Of a stretch of 11,634 nucleotides of DNA, positions 1 to 5,993 are shown in pieces. Source of the DNA: Thermoplasmata archaeon M9B1D (GTDB taxonomy: Archaea; Thermoplasmatota; E2; DHVEG-1); contig MUGC01000020.1 in NCBI GenBank assembly GCA_002900535.1, positions 1-11,634 on the forward strand, read 5' to 3'. Made by a program: the position numbers and the translations under genes. Numbering within the stretch: position 1 is the stretch's first letter; each line of letters begins with the position of its first letter. The notes beneath the pieces are model-generated. The model did not search any database. It saw nothing but the letters and a program-made list of their open reading frames with translations, and was not told the DNA's origin.

Positions 1-20
1 TTAATGATACGAAAAAAAGG

Positions 21-809
21 TTAGGCTAAGAATATTTTAACCTTATCACCTGCTTTGACATTTAAAAGCTTTGATGCATTGCCTTGATTAACAGATATTT
101 CTAAATAGTCATTGCTTCCTATTGTTGCAAGAGCTTCTCCCTTCTTTACGGAGCTGTAGGTTTTTACAAAGGGCAGTTTTATCTTTTTTGTTCCAGTAAA
201 AATTATTAATTCTTTGTCATATTCAAGTAAGGGTCTGATTTTATACTTCTCGATATTAGTAATAATATTTCCAAATCCATCGATATAAATTATCTGTCCC
301 ATTACAATTTTATTTTTTATTTCAGTTATTTCAAAGTTTAAATCAACATAATTTTTGATTATCGGGCCTATTTCATCAAAATAAACACCGTTTAAAATAT
401 GTGCAGCTACAGGTGTAAATATATCTCGCCCATGAAAGGTGTTTGATACATTATTAAGCATAAGTTCTTGATTTTTTATTTCATAAACAGTGAATTTTCC
501 TAATTTTTTAGCCGCAGGAATTAAAAGTCCATTATCAGGACCAACAAAAATATGAGTGCTTGTTGTTACTACTATTCCTTTTCTGCTATTACCCACTCCA
601 GGGTCTACAACTCCTATATGTACTGTTCCTACTGGAAAATATGGAATGATTGTTTTTAGTACAAACGCGCCTTCATATATATTGTGATGTGTTATTTCAT
701 GACTTATATCAACTAATTTGGCATCAGTCATACTAAGGGCTATTCCTTTCATTTGCGAAACATAGCTACTTTTTAATCCGAAATCAGATAGAAAAGTTAT
801 AATTTTCAT
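21..809 (-). CDS. S-adenosyl-L-methionine hydroxide adenosyltransferase (SAM hydrolase, DUF62 family)
   Basis: A cytosolic 262-residue protein, full length for the family. Known members hydrolyse S-adenosylmethionine to adenosine and L-methionine. Visible family motifs are SDFG (8-11), VVDPGVG (67-73), GPDNGL (90-95), FHGRDIF (125-131, with the conserved His126) and DGFGN (177-181). The C-terminal part (about 165-262) matches the small beta-barrel domain and includes NQGNAS (241-246). The ATG at 809 is supported by a GAGGAG Shine-Dalgarno 7 nt upstream. The gene is divergent from the zinc-ribbon gene at 943. The physiological role in archaea is not settled; lowering SAM or recycling methionine and adenosine is inference. 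The family also includes halogenating relatives (fluorinase, chlorinase), but genomic archaeal members are normally hydrolases. Confidence 0.93.
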   Translation of the reverse strand: MKIITFLSDFGLKSSYVSQMKGIALSMTDAKLVDISHEITHHNIYEGAFVLKTIIPYFPVGTVHIGVVDPGVGNSRKGIVVTTSTHIFVGPDNGLLIPAAKKLGKFTVYEIKNQELMLNNVSNTFHGRDIFTPVAAHILNGVYFDEIGPIIKNYVDLNFEITEIKNKIVMGQIIYIDGFGNIITNIEKYKIRPLLEYDKELIIFTGTKKIKLPFVKTYSSVKKGEALATIGSNDYLEISVNQGNASKLLNVKAGDKVKIFLA

Positions 810-816
810 TAATTAG

Positions 817-856
817 CTCCTCTTGCTTAAATTTGTATTATCGTCCTTATATTTAA
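817..856 (-). promoter_or_regulatory. Promoter and Shine-Dalgarno of the SAM hydrolase gene
   Basis: Read on the minus strand, TTAAATATAA (856 down to 847) is a TATA-like box. Transcription would then start near 826, giving a leader of about 17 nt that contains the GAGGAG ribosome site (822-817), 7 nt before the ATG. The spacing is right for archaea. The start site is inferred. Confidence 0.55.
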
Positions 857-902
857 CTTGGACTGAAAAAATTATTTTTTTAATATTTAAAGTCAAAAAC
901 TA

Positions 903-910
903 TTTAAAAT
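903..910 (+). promoter_or_regulatory. TATA-like box of the zinc-ribbon gene
   Basis: TTTAAAAT is preceded by an A-rich stretch that could serve as BRE. The predicted start is near 934, leaving only 9-15 nt before the GTG (943) or ATG (949). There is no clear Shine-Dalgarno, so initiation is probably near-leaderless. Confidence 0.45.
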
Positions 911-942
911 AGAAGCTTGCATATTATATAGGTTGGATTTTT

Positions 943-1344
943 GTGAAGATGGGTTACAATAAAAAAAACATGGAGATAATTTCAGGGCTTTGGGATAGAA
1001 GTGGGAAAGATTCTATGAACTGTCCTAAATGTGGTGCTAAAATGATTCTAATTCAACTTGAACCACTTCAAGACGCTGAAAATGCATATGTAGCCTATGA
1101 CTCAATTATAGAGTGCACAAAGTGCGAAAATAAAATAAGAGCTGTATCTTTTACCATTCTTGGTAGTGTTAAAAATTTTGATGTTAAAAATATTGAAATA
1201 GCTAGTTGGAGTCCTAGTGGAAGCCGGGTTATTTCTATTTATGAACATATTCTTGATTATGATCTTTTAAAAAAATTAAAAGAAACAGGGGAACTTGCTG
1301 AGTTTCTTATTGTAAATAAACAGGTTGTACAGGTTATTGGATAA
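943..1344 (+). CDS. Uncharacterised archaeal zinc-ribbon protein
   Basis: A 133-residue protein that I do not recognise as a named family. The visible feature is a four-cysteine zinc ribbon: CPKC at 27-30 and CTKC at 58-61, separated by a beta-type linker. The region from about 65 to 133 is a mixed alpha/beta domain without obvious catalytic residues. There is no signal peptide or membrane segment, so it is probably cytosolic. The start is either the GTG at 943 or the ATG at 949, two codons later; the short distance to the TATA-like box does not decide between them. It is divergent from the SAM hydrolase and may share regulation with it, but nothing in the sequence proves a functional link. 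Possible roles such as nucleic-acid binding or a protein-protein adaptor are inferred only from the zinc ribbon. Confidence 0.8.
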   Translation: MKMGYNKKNMEIISGLWDRSGKDSMNCPKCGAKMILIQLEPLQDAENAYVAYDSIIECTKCENKIRAVSFTILGSVKNFDVKNIEIASWSPSGSRVISIYEHILDYDLLKKLKETGELAEFLIVNKQVVQVIG

Positions 1345-1346
1345 GG

Positions 1347-1366
1347 ATTTTTATTTGATTTTTTGG
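1347..1366 (+). terminator. T-rich 3' end after the zinc-ribbon gene
   Basis: Several T runs (TTTTTATTTGATTTTTT) lie within 25 nt of the stop codon. Archaeal polymerase can terminate on such tracts without a hairpin. AT-richness makes this weak evidence. Confidence 0.35.
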
Positions 1367-1370
1367 CAAG

Positions 1371-1519
1371 ATGGATCATAAATTTAATATACTATCAGAT
1401 AAAGAAATAGAAATTAGGATTTATTGATAAAAGATAATAAAAGGAATAAACCAAAAAAAGCTATACCAAAAGACATACCAATAATTTGGGTTAATATCGT
1501 TGAAACCTATGAAGGTTAA
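1371..1519 (+). pseudogene. Possible frameshifted micro-gene of about 49 residues
   Basis: Two adjacent short reading frames look like one small protein interrupted by a frame change. The first starts with ATG at 1371 and stops at 1427 (18 residues). The second is open from 1418, with a possible TTG at 1424, and runs to a TAA at 1517-1519. It encodes 31 residues with a protein-like tail, PKDIPIIWVNIVETYEG. The TTG overlaps the first stop, so it could be a translationally coupled pair, a decayed gene, or an assembly error in an A/T run. Its stop overlaps the stop of the convergent winged-helix gene through a shared TTAA. No homologue is recognised, so this is speculative. Confidence 0.22.
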
Positions 1520-1824
1520 GAATACATTATTCCATCATATTTTTTGTTTTCTTGTTTTTTTTGTGTTTTTTGATGTTTTATAAATTTTTTTTGACGCCTT
1601 TTACCAATAAAACTAAAATCATTACGAAGAAGTCTAATGTATGTTTTACCTGGTAAAGGTTCTAGTTTTAAAATCCCTCCAATCTGGAGTTTATTAAGTA
1701 CTCTTGAAACTTGATGTATTGAAAGATGAAGTTTTTCAGATATTTCCTTTATTGTTACGGGATAAGTTTTTTGGAGGATTTTAATAATTCGTTCTTCAAG
1801 TGTTCCACGTTTTATTTCAATCAT
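1516..1824 (-). CDS. Winged helix-turn-helix DNA-binding protein with a basic tail
   Basis: A 102-residue predicted transcription regulator. Residues 9-48 form a typical archaeal winged-HTH head: helix ERIIKIL, then the turn VTIKEISEKL, then a recognition helix near SIHQVSRVLNKL. They are followed by a wing at about 51-66 (ILKLEPLPGKTYIRLL). After residue 72 comes a very basic, probably disordered tail (KRRQKK...KKQENKK), likely extra DNA or RNA contact. No ligand-binding domain is present. It lies 18 nt after the purF stop on the same strand with no clear promoter between, so it is probably co-transcribed with purF. The start is the only ATG available; the Shine-Dalgarno is weak, so coupling to purF translation is plausible. 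The target is unknown; local autoregulation of the cluster is inference. Confidence 0.8.
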   Translation of the reverse strand: MIEIKRGTLEERIIKILQKTYPVTIKEISEKLHLSIHQVSRVLNKLQIGGILKLEPLPGKTYIRLLRNDFSFIGKRRQKKFIKHQKTQKKQENKKYDGIMYS

Positions 1825-1842
1825 GAGATCATATCAAAAAAA

Positions 1843-3282
1843 CTATCTTGAAATATGTTCATATGCTCTATGGCCTTTTTTATCCATTTTAAAAAGCTTT
1901 AATACGTCTTCTCTCCACTCAGATGGATAACCATCTGGGAAATTAATACATCCGCTACATATATCTGATTTTATTGCTTCTTTCAAACAATCAATTGTAG
2001 TATAAGCCAGGGATTCCGCACCAATTTCATCTGCGATTTGTTCCCAGGTTTTAATGTTGCCCTCATTATCACGAGCGATAAATTCTTTTTTACTTCTCAT
2101 ATCAATTCCTAGATAACATGGTGCGATAAGCGGTGGACAACCAATTCTTACATGAACTTCCTTTGCACCTGCTTCTTTTAATCCTCTTATTAATTTACGA
2201 ATATTCGTCCCTCTAACAATTGAATCATCTATAAGAACCACTCTTTTTCCTTCAAGAACACTTCTAAGATATGAAAGACCTTCTTCCACGACTTTATCAC
2301 GACTTTCCTGAGTTTGCTGGATAAAACTTCTTTCATCTTTATCTTTCATTATACCTTCATCTAAGGGTATTTTTGATTCCAATGCATATCCTGTGGCATA
2401 GTGTCGACCTGACTCAGGAACAGGAACCACGATATCTGCTTCAATAGGATATTTTCGTGCAAGAATTCTTCCTAATTCAGCTCTTGTGTTATGAATACTT
2501 CTACCATTGATTCGAGAATCTGGTTTTGCAAAATATACAAACTCAAACATACAAGGTTTAGGTTTTTTTACAATTATTTGTTTTTCAAAAATGTTACCCT
2601 TCGTATCAATAATCACAACAGAGCCACCCGGGATATCTTTTATATATTCGAAATTAATTTTTTTAAAAACCCTTGTTTCTGATGTCAAACAGTATAAACC
2701 GTTTGATTTTCCAAGAACAAGCGGACGTATTTTAAATGGATCTGTTATTGCAAAAAGAAAAGGGTTTTCACCTGAGTCAGTAATAAATAAAGCTGAATAA
2801 CTACCTTTTATTTTTTTCATTATTTCTTTACATGTTTCAAATATAAGATTGACCGTTGTTTCTTTTTTATAAAACTTATCAGCCACTGGAAGTAAAAGAC
2901 ATTGAACATCACATTCATTGCGAGGTTTTCTTTTTGTTAACTTTTCAATCTCTTCACAATTAAAAATATTGCCATTATGAACAGCTGCAAGAAATGGATT
3001 TACTAAATATTCTGGTTGAGCATTACGTTTTAAAGAAGGTAAATCGTCAAGTCCTGCTGTTGAATAACGAGTATGACCAAGACCAACGTTTCCGGGTACA
3101 TCTATCTTTTTTTCTTCACTAAAAACTTCTCTTACTAAGCCTGGTTCTTTAGTAACATGTATGTTACCATCATACATTATCATACCAGCAGATGATTGAC
3201 CTCTATGCTGTATAGAAAATAAGCTATGATAAATAAACCGAGAAACTGGTTTTCCCCCGATAATACCTACGATACCACACAT
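1843..3282 (-). CDS. purF: Amidophosphoribosyltransferase (glutamine PRPP amidotransferase), divergent Fe-S type
   Basis: Catalyses the first step of de novo purine synthesis: PRPP plus glutamine gives 5-phosphoribosylamine. The start chosen is the ATG at 3282, so the protein (479 residues) begins Met-Cys-Gly-Ile-Val-Gly and Met removal exposes the nucleophile Cys2. A longer frame from a TTG at 3333 would add 17 residues but has poor support. The N-terminal Ntn glutaminase shows GHTRYSTAG (69-77) and HNGN (102-105). The C-terminal PRTase shows VPVPESGR (286-293) and the PRPP motif LIDDSIVRGT (350-359). Four cysteines (244, 389, 442, 445) match the [4Fe-4S] ligands of the Bacillus-type enzyme. 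Oddly, the flexible catalytic loop (309-335) lacks the usual NRYVGRTF and R/K-K-L motifs, so it may be a specialised paralogue. It sits downstream of two RAM-domain genes and upstream of the winged-helix gene. Confidence 0.88.
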   Translation of the reverse strand: MCGIVGIIGGKPVSRFIYHSLFSIQHRGQSSAGMIMYDGNIHVTKEPGLVREVFSEEKKIDVPGNVGLGHTRYSTAGLDDLPSLKRNAQPEYLVNPFLAAVHNGNIFNCEEIEKLTKRKPRNECDVQCLLLPVADKFYKKETTVNLIFETCKEIMKKIKGSYSALFITDSGENPFLFAITDPFKIRPLVLGKSNGLYCLTSETRVFKKINFEYIKDIPGGSVVIIDTKGNIFEKQIIVKKPKPCMFEFVYFAKPDSRINGRSIHNTRAELGRILARKYPIEADIVVPVPESGRHYATGYALESKIPLDEGIMKDKDERSFIQQTQESRDKVVEEGLSYLRSVLEGKRVVLIDDSIVRGTNIRKLIRGLKEAGAKEVHVRIGCPPLIAPCYLGIDMRSKKEFIARDNEGNIKTWEQIADEIGAESLAYTTIDCLKEAIKSDICSGCINFPDGYPSEWREDVLKLFKMDKKGHRAYEHISR

Positions 3283-3311
3283 GTTGGTGGAACAGGTATA
3301 TGAGAAGCTCT

Positions 3312-3318
3312 TATTTAA
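3312..3318 (-). promoter_or_regulatory. TATA-like box of purF
   Basis: On the minus strand TTAAATA is centred 33 nt before the ATG at 3282. The predicted start is near 3288, giving a leader of about 6 nt. This supports the short PurF beginning Met-Cys rather than the TTG at 3333. It also suggests purF can be transcribed independently of the permease gene, whose stop is at 3346. Confidence 0.45.
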
Positions 3319-3345
3319 TGGTTTTTTTATCAAGAAATCTTAAGA

Positions 3346-4593
3346 TTATAGATCTTCCCACTCTTTTAAAACAGATTGCCAACGATATTCTTTGATTCCA
3401 GGTATATCTTGTACTTTTCTAAGAATACGCTCATATCCCTTGACAAGTGTCCTTGTCCTAACCTTTATTATAAAATCATATTTACCAGTAACAGCAGTAA
3501 CTCTATTTACTCCTTTTATAGTCCATAATTTTTTCATTGTTTCTTCAATAGGGTATCCAGTTTTCATTGTTATAAAAATATAGGATTTTGTTAACGTTAG
3601 AGCAAATGAAATTATTCCTAACATCATTATAATGATACCTACGAATTTTATCAAAAGCATTACTGGATCAGTTGTAAATGGCTCGATTATACCAAAATAG
3701 CCCAATAAGATAGTTACTGGAATACTAAAAATAATTATTGATGATTTTACAGCCTGAGTAACACTGGCTTTTCCAATACCAAGAGCTCTAATGTAAAATA
3801 CAAAGTTAAAAAATGTACCAATCGCCATTAGACCCACCCAGAAATAACTGTTAAGTGATGCTTGTATACCATTGATTAAATGGTTTGTTCCACTGAACAA
3901 ATCAAACGCTAAAACAATAATTATAGTAAATAAACACGCAAATATAACATTCCAAAGCCTGATGTTTATTGCATCGTTTGGTCTATCATTTATTTTCATC
4001 ATTTTTAATTTTCTCTGGAAAACAGATAGTAAAACCCAACCAGGATTGATAACTAGAAAAACAATTCCAAGAGCAAAAATATCAATTTTTCCGGTGAGAC
4101 TAATTGAGCCAAGTATTGCACCAAAAGTAACAATTAACGAAGATTGAACTTCCACAAGAGTAGGTGTATCCTTTTCGCTTAATGATTCAATGATTACAAG
4201 ATAAAGAACGACTACCTGTGAAAATGGTAAAACAACTGAAACATCTCCTCCCATGATATAAAGCAACATAAAATAACCAATGGTTAAAGTAGCATTTCCA
4301 AGACCTGCAAATAGATGATAAATTAATTCTTCTTTTTTCAATAATCTAATTCTTCTAAAAGTTGGATCAATAGACCTAGCTCCAAGACTTTTTCCTTTAA
4401 AGGGTATTGAGAGAATAATTGAAAATATAAATGAGACAATAACTCCTAGAACAAAACAAGAAACACCAAGAGCCCAAGGATCGGGTATATGAATTTGTGC
4501 AACTGCATCTATACCTGATACTAATGCGGCAATAATGGCTGAAGTAAAAGCCAAAACATAAAATAAATATTTTTTTCTAATTTTTATTTTCAT
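3346..4593 (-). CDS. DMT/EamA-like 10-TM permease with C-terminal Lrp/AsnC ligand-binding (RAM) domain
   Basis: A 415-residue integral membrane protein. Ten hydrophobic segments lie at about 10-33, 41-63, 91-113, 116-136, 148-166, 171-192, 213-232, 249-270, 282-301 and 311-335, the layout of drug/metabolite-superfamily (EamA) transporters. Residues 337-415 leave the membrane and match an Lrp/AsnC RAM domain: an initial beta strand (YIFITMKTG), a helix, then the signature VTGKYDFIIKV (368-378), a second helix and the strand PGIKEYRW. RAM domains bind amino acids and form oligomers in Lrp regulators. The start overlaps the stop of the upstream RAM gene (ATGA at 4593-4590), so the two are translationally coupled. 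Substrate and direction are unknown. Amino-acid or nucleobase movement gated by the cytosolic sensor is inference. The fusion itself is directly visible. Confidence 0.85.
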   Translation of the reverse strand: MKIKIRKKYLFYVLAFTSAIIAALVSGIDAVAQIHIPDPWALGVSCFVLGVIVSFIFSIILSIPFKGKSLGARSIDPTFRRIRLLKKEELIYHLFAGLGNATLTIGYFMLLYIMGGDVSVVLPFSQVVVLYLVIIESLSEKDTPTLVEVQSSLIVTFGAILGSISLTGKIDIFALGIVFLVINPGWVLLSVFQRKLKMMKINDRPNDAINIRLWNVIFACLFTIIIVLAFDLFSGTNHLINGIQASLNSYFWVGLMAIGTFFNFVFYIRALGIGKASVTQAVKSSIIIFSIPVTILLGYFGIIEPFTTDPVMLLIKFVGIIIMMLGIISFALTLTKSYIFITMKTGYPIEETMKKLWTIKGVNRVTAVTGKYDFIIKVRTRTLVKGYERILRKVQDIPGIKEYRWQSVLKEWEDL

Positions 4594-4829
4594 AGTGCGA
4601 TTTCTTTTTCTATTATTTGAGTTGTTGTTTTTACCACACTATCAATCAACTGTATTTTATCGGTAACCTTCAAAAGTCCATCTAATGATTTAACCTGAAC
4701 ACGAACCACAATATCATATTCTCCTGCAACAACTGAGATTTTTGCAATATCTTCAATTTTTCTCATTTCTTTTATTGCTTTATCGCTGTTTCCAGGTTTC
4801 ATGTTAAGTAAAATATAGGCATTTATCAT
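4590..4829 (-). CDS. Stand-alone Lrp/AsnC ligand-binding (RAM) domain protein
   Basis: A 79-residue cytosolic protein consisting only of the RAM fold: first strand AYILLNMKPG (4-13), helix 14-27, then the signature VVAGEYDIVVRV (33-44) with the central GEYD, second helix 49-60 and last strand VVKTTTQIIE. There is no HTH, unlike full Lrp/AsnC (about 150 residues). Stand-alone RAM proteins are known in archaea and form ring-like oligomers that bind amino acids. This is the first gene of the cluster, with its own TATA-like box and a GGTGGTGGT ribosome-site-like run, and it overlaps the permease start by 4 nt. Its closest local partner is the RAM domain at the end of that permease, so mixed oligomers are plausible (inference). 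The ATG at 4829 is well placed. Confidence 0.88.
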   Translation of the reverse strand: MINAYILLNMKPGNSDKAIKEMRKIEDIAKISVVAGEYDIVVRVQVKSLDGLLKVTDKIQLIDSVVKTTTQIIEKEIAL

Positions 4830-4869
4830 GGTTATACCACCACCATTTTAGAGGCCGAACTAAAAACCC

Positions 4870-4877
4870 TATTTAAA
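4870..4877 (-). promoter_or_regulatory. TATA-like box for the RAM-permease-purF cluster
   Basis: On the minus strand TTTAAATA predicts a start near 4847. That leaves about 17 nt of leader with GGTGGTGGT as a weak Shine-Dalgarno before the ATG at 4829. The divergent promoter of the 61-residue gene is only about 40-60 nt away. Confidence 0.5.
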
Positions 4878-4904
4878 TTTATCTATAAAAAGTTAATATT
4901 TACT

Positions 4905-4969
4905 TATTTTTATAGGAGGAAAATAAGGAAAGATTTAAATTACAAGATATGCATTCCCATCTTGGAGGT
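4905..4969 (+). promoter_or_regulatory. Promoter candidates and strong Shine-Dalgarno for the 61-residue basic protein
   Basis: Two TATA-like boxes are visible: TTATTTTATAG (4905-4915 region) and ATTTAAAT (4933-4940). The upstream one gives a start near 4936 and a leader that includes the GGAGGT ribosome site at 4964-4969. The downstream one would start right at that site. The Shine-Dalgarno is the best in the window and lies 7 nt before the ATG at 4977. It overlaps an in-frame TTG at 4962 that is therefore not the start. Confidence 0.5.
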
Positions 4970-4976
4970 ATTATTT

Positions 4977-5162
4977 ATGGCCTTTACACATGAAGGATGG
5001 ACATTATATAGTAGAGATGTAAAACTTAAAGGCGGGAAACAACAGAAGATCTACTTCTTTAGCAAGAGAACACCAAAGAGTGGAACTCCCTGTGATAAAC
5101 CAGATAATTATACAGTTGGAACAAACAAGAGAACTGGTCTTCCATATTTGAAAAAGAGGTAA
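4977..5162 (+). CDS. Small basic conserved protein of unknown function
   Basis: A 61-residue, lysine/arginine-rich protein. The sequence has strand-like segments (WTLYSRDVKL, QQKIYFFSK), a PKSGTPCDKPDNY turn, and an ending typical of a conserved small family, NKRTGLPYLKKR. I recall similar small proteins with YFFSK and NKRTGLPYLKK motifs as widespread hypotheticals, but I cannot name a function. The ATG at 4977 is chosen because GGAGGT ends 7 nt upstream; the longer TTG frame would place its start inside that site. The strong ribosome site, strong T-rich terminator and small basic product suggest abundant expression, perhaps a nucleic-acid or ribosome-associated protein; that is inference. 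It is divergent from the RAM-permease cluster. Confidence 0.85.
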   Translation: MAFTHEGWTLYSRDVKLKGGKQQKIYFFSKRTPKSGTPCDKPDNYTVGTNKRTGLPYLKKR

Positions 5163-5169
5163 AGAATAG

Positions 5170-5212
5170 TTTTTTTCTTTCACTTCTTTCTTTTTTTATT
5201 TTTGATTTTTTG
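5170..5212 (+). terminator. T-rich terminator after the small basic protein
   Basis: Several consecutive T runs (7, 7, 5 and 6 T) lie in pyrimidine-rich sequence starting 7 nt after the stop. This is a strong archaeal-type intrinsic terminator without a hairpin. Confidence 0.6.
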
Positions 5213-5311
5213 TTATTATTAAAACAAATCTGGTCGTTTTTTGTTCTATTTATTATATAAAGTATATAAGATTTACTATAATACTCAATGATTTTAATTT
5301 AATTCAAAATA

Positions 5312-5319
5312 TTTAAATA
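5312..5319 (+). promoter_or_regulatory. TATA-like box of the sulfotransferase-like gene
   Basis: TTTAAATA predicts a start near 5342. That is after the TTG at 5334 and about 7 nt before the ATG at 5349, so the ATG start with a near-leaderless mRNA is favoured. No Shine-Dalgarno is seen. Confidence 0.45.
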
Positions 5320-5348
5320 CCAAACCTACATTTTTGGCAAACGTCAGA

Positions 5349-5987
5349 ATGAAAAAAGATCATCCATCAGAACACAGACTTTTGATATTCATAACCAATG
5401 CATATCGCCGTTGGATAATATTTGTCCAATTTTTTCAAGGAATCAAAGCAAGAGCTACCAAAAAAAGAAATAGCCCTAAAGTTTTTTGCATTGGTTTTCC
5501 TAAAACTGGTACTACTTCCCTTAGTCAGGCACTTAGCATCCTTGGATATCGTGTCCTAGATTGGCCTCGTGCTCATTTAGAACCAAAAAAAGGATGGATA
5601 CATTACTTTAAGAAAAGCAATTTTGATGCGTTTTCAGATTCACCACTATCCATACTTGGTTTTTTTAAAGAACTCGACAAAGCATTTCCTGGGAGCAAAT
5701 TTATATTAACAACTCGTAAACCTGAATCTCTAATTAAAAGCTGGGAAAATTATTTCAGTAAAGCCCCATGGAGTATAGAAAATGAGGAAGATAAGAATAT
5801 AATTATCAAACAGTATAATGACCATAAAAAAGATGTAATTGAATATTTTAAAGGCAAACCTTCTCAACTTTTAATATTTAATTTAATAGACGGCGATGGT
5901 TGGGAAAAACTTTGTAAGTTTCTTGAAAAACCTGTTCCAGATGTCCCGTTCCCACATAAACGTAAAGCAACTTACAAAAGGAAATAA
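5349..5987 (+). CDS. Sulfotransferase-family protein (P-loop, PAPS-type)
   Basis: A 212-residue protein that resembles the Sulfotransfer_4-type family. The 5'-phosphosulfate loop FPKTGTT is at 50-56, followed by the helix SLSQALSILGYRV. DAFSDSP (93-99) and PGSKFILTTRKPESLIKSW (114-132) carry the expected 3'-phosphate-binding Arg and Ser. The C-terminus IDGDGWEKLCKFLEKPVPDVPFP is the family's usual end, so the domain is complete. Known members transfer sulfate from PAPS to small molecules, sugars or lipids; the acceptor here is unknown. Residues about 10-32 are hydrophobic with arginines (LLIFITNAYRRWIIFVQFF) and could associate with the membrane. A frame starting at the TTG 5334 is possible but disfavoured. 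It is convergent with the propeller gene, with only 6 nt between the stops. Confidence 0.82.
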   Translation: MKKDHPSEHRLLIFITNAYRRWIIFVQFFQGIKARATKKRNSPKVFCIGFPKTGTTSLSQALSILGYRVLDWPRAHLEPKKGWIHYFKKSNFDAFSDSPLSILGFFKELDKAFPGSKFILTTRKPESLIKSWENYFSKAPWSIENEEDKNIIIKQYNDHKKDVIEYFKGKPSQLLIFNLIDGDGWEKLCKFLEKPVPDVPFPHKRKATYKRK

Positions 5988-5993
5988 AACTTT

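Noticed and set aside
2491..2800. Plus-strand frames of 63 and 97 codons
   Set aside because: They are antisense to purF, whose motifs are clear, and have no start signals.
4962..4976. TTG start adding five residues to the small basic protein
   Set aside because: The TTG overlaps the GGAGGT Shine-Dalgarno that serves the ATG at 4977.
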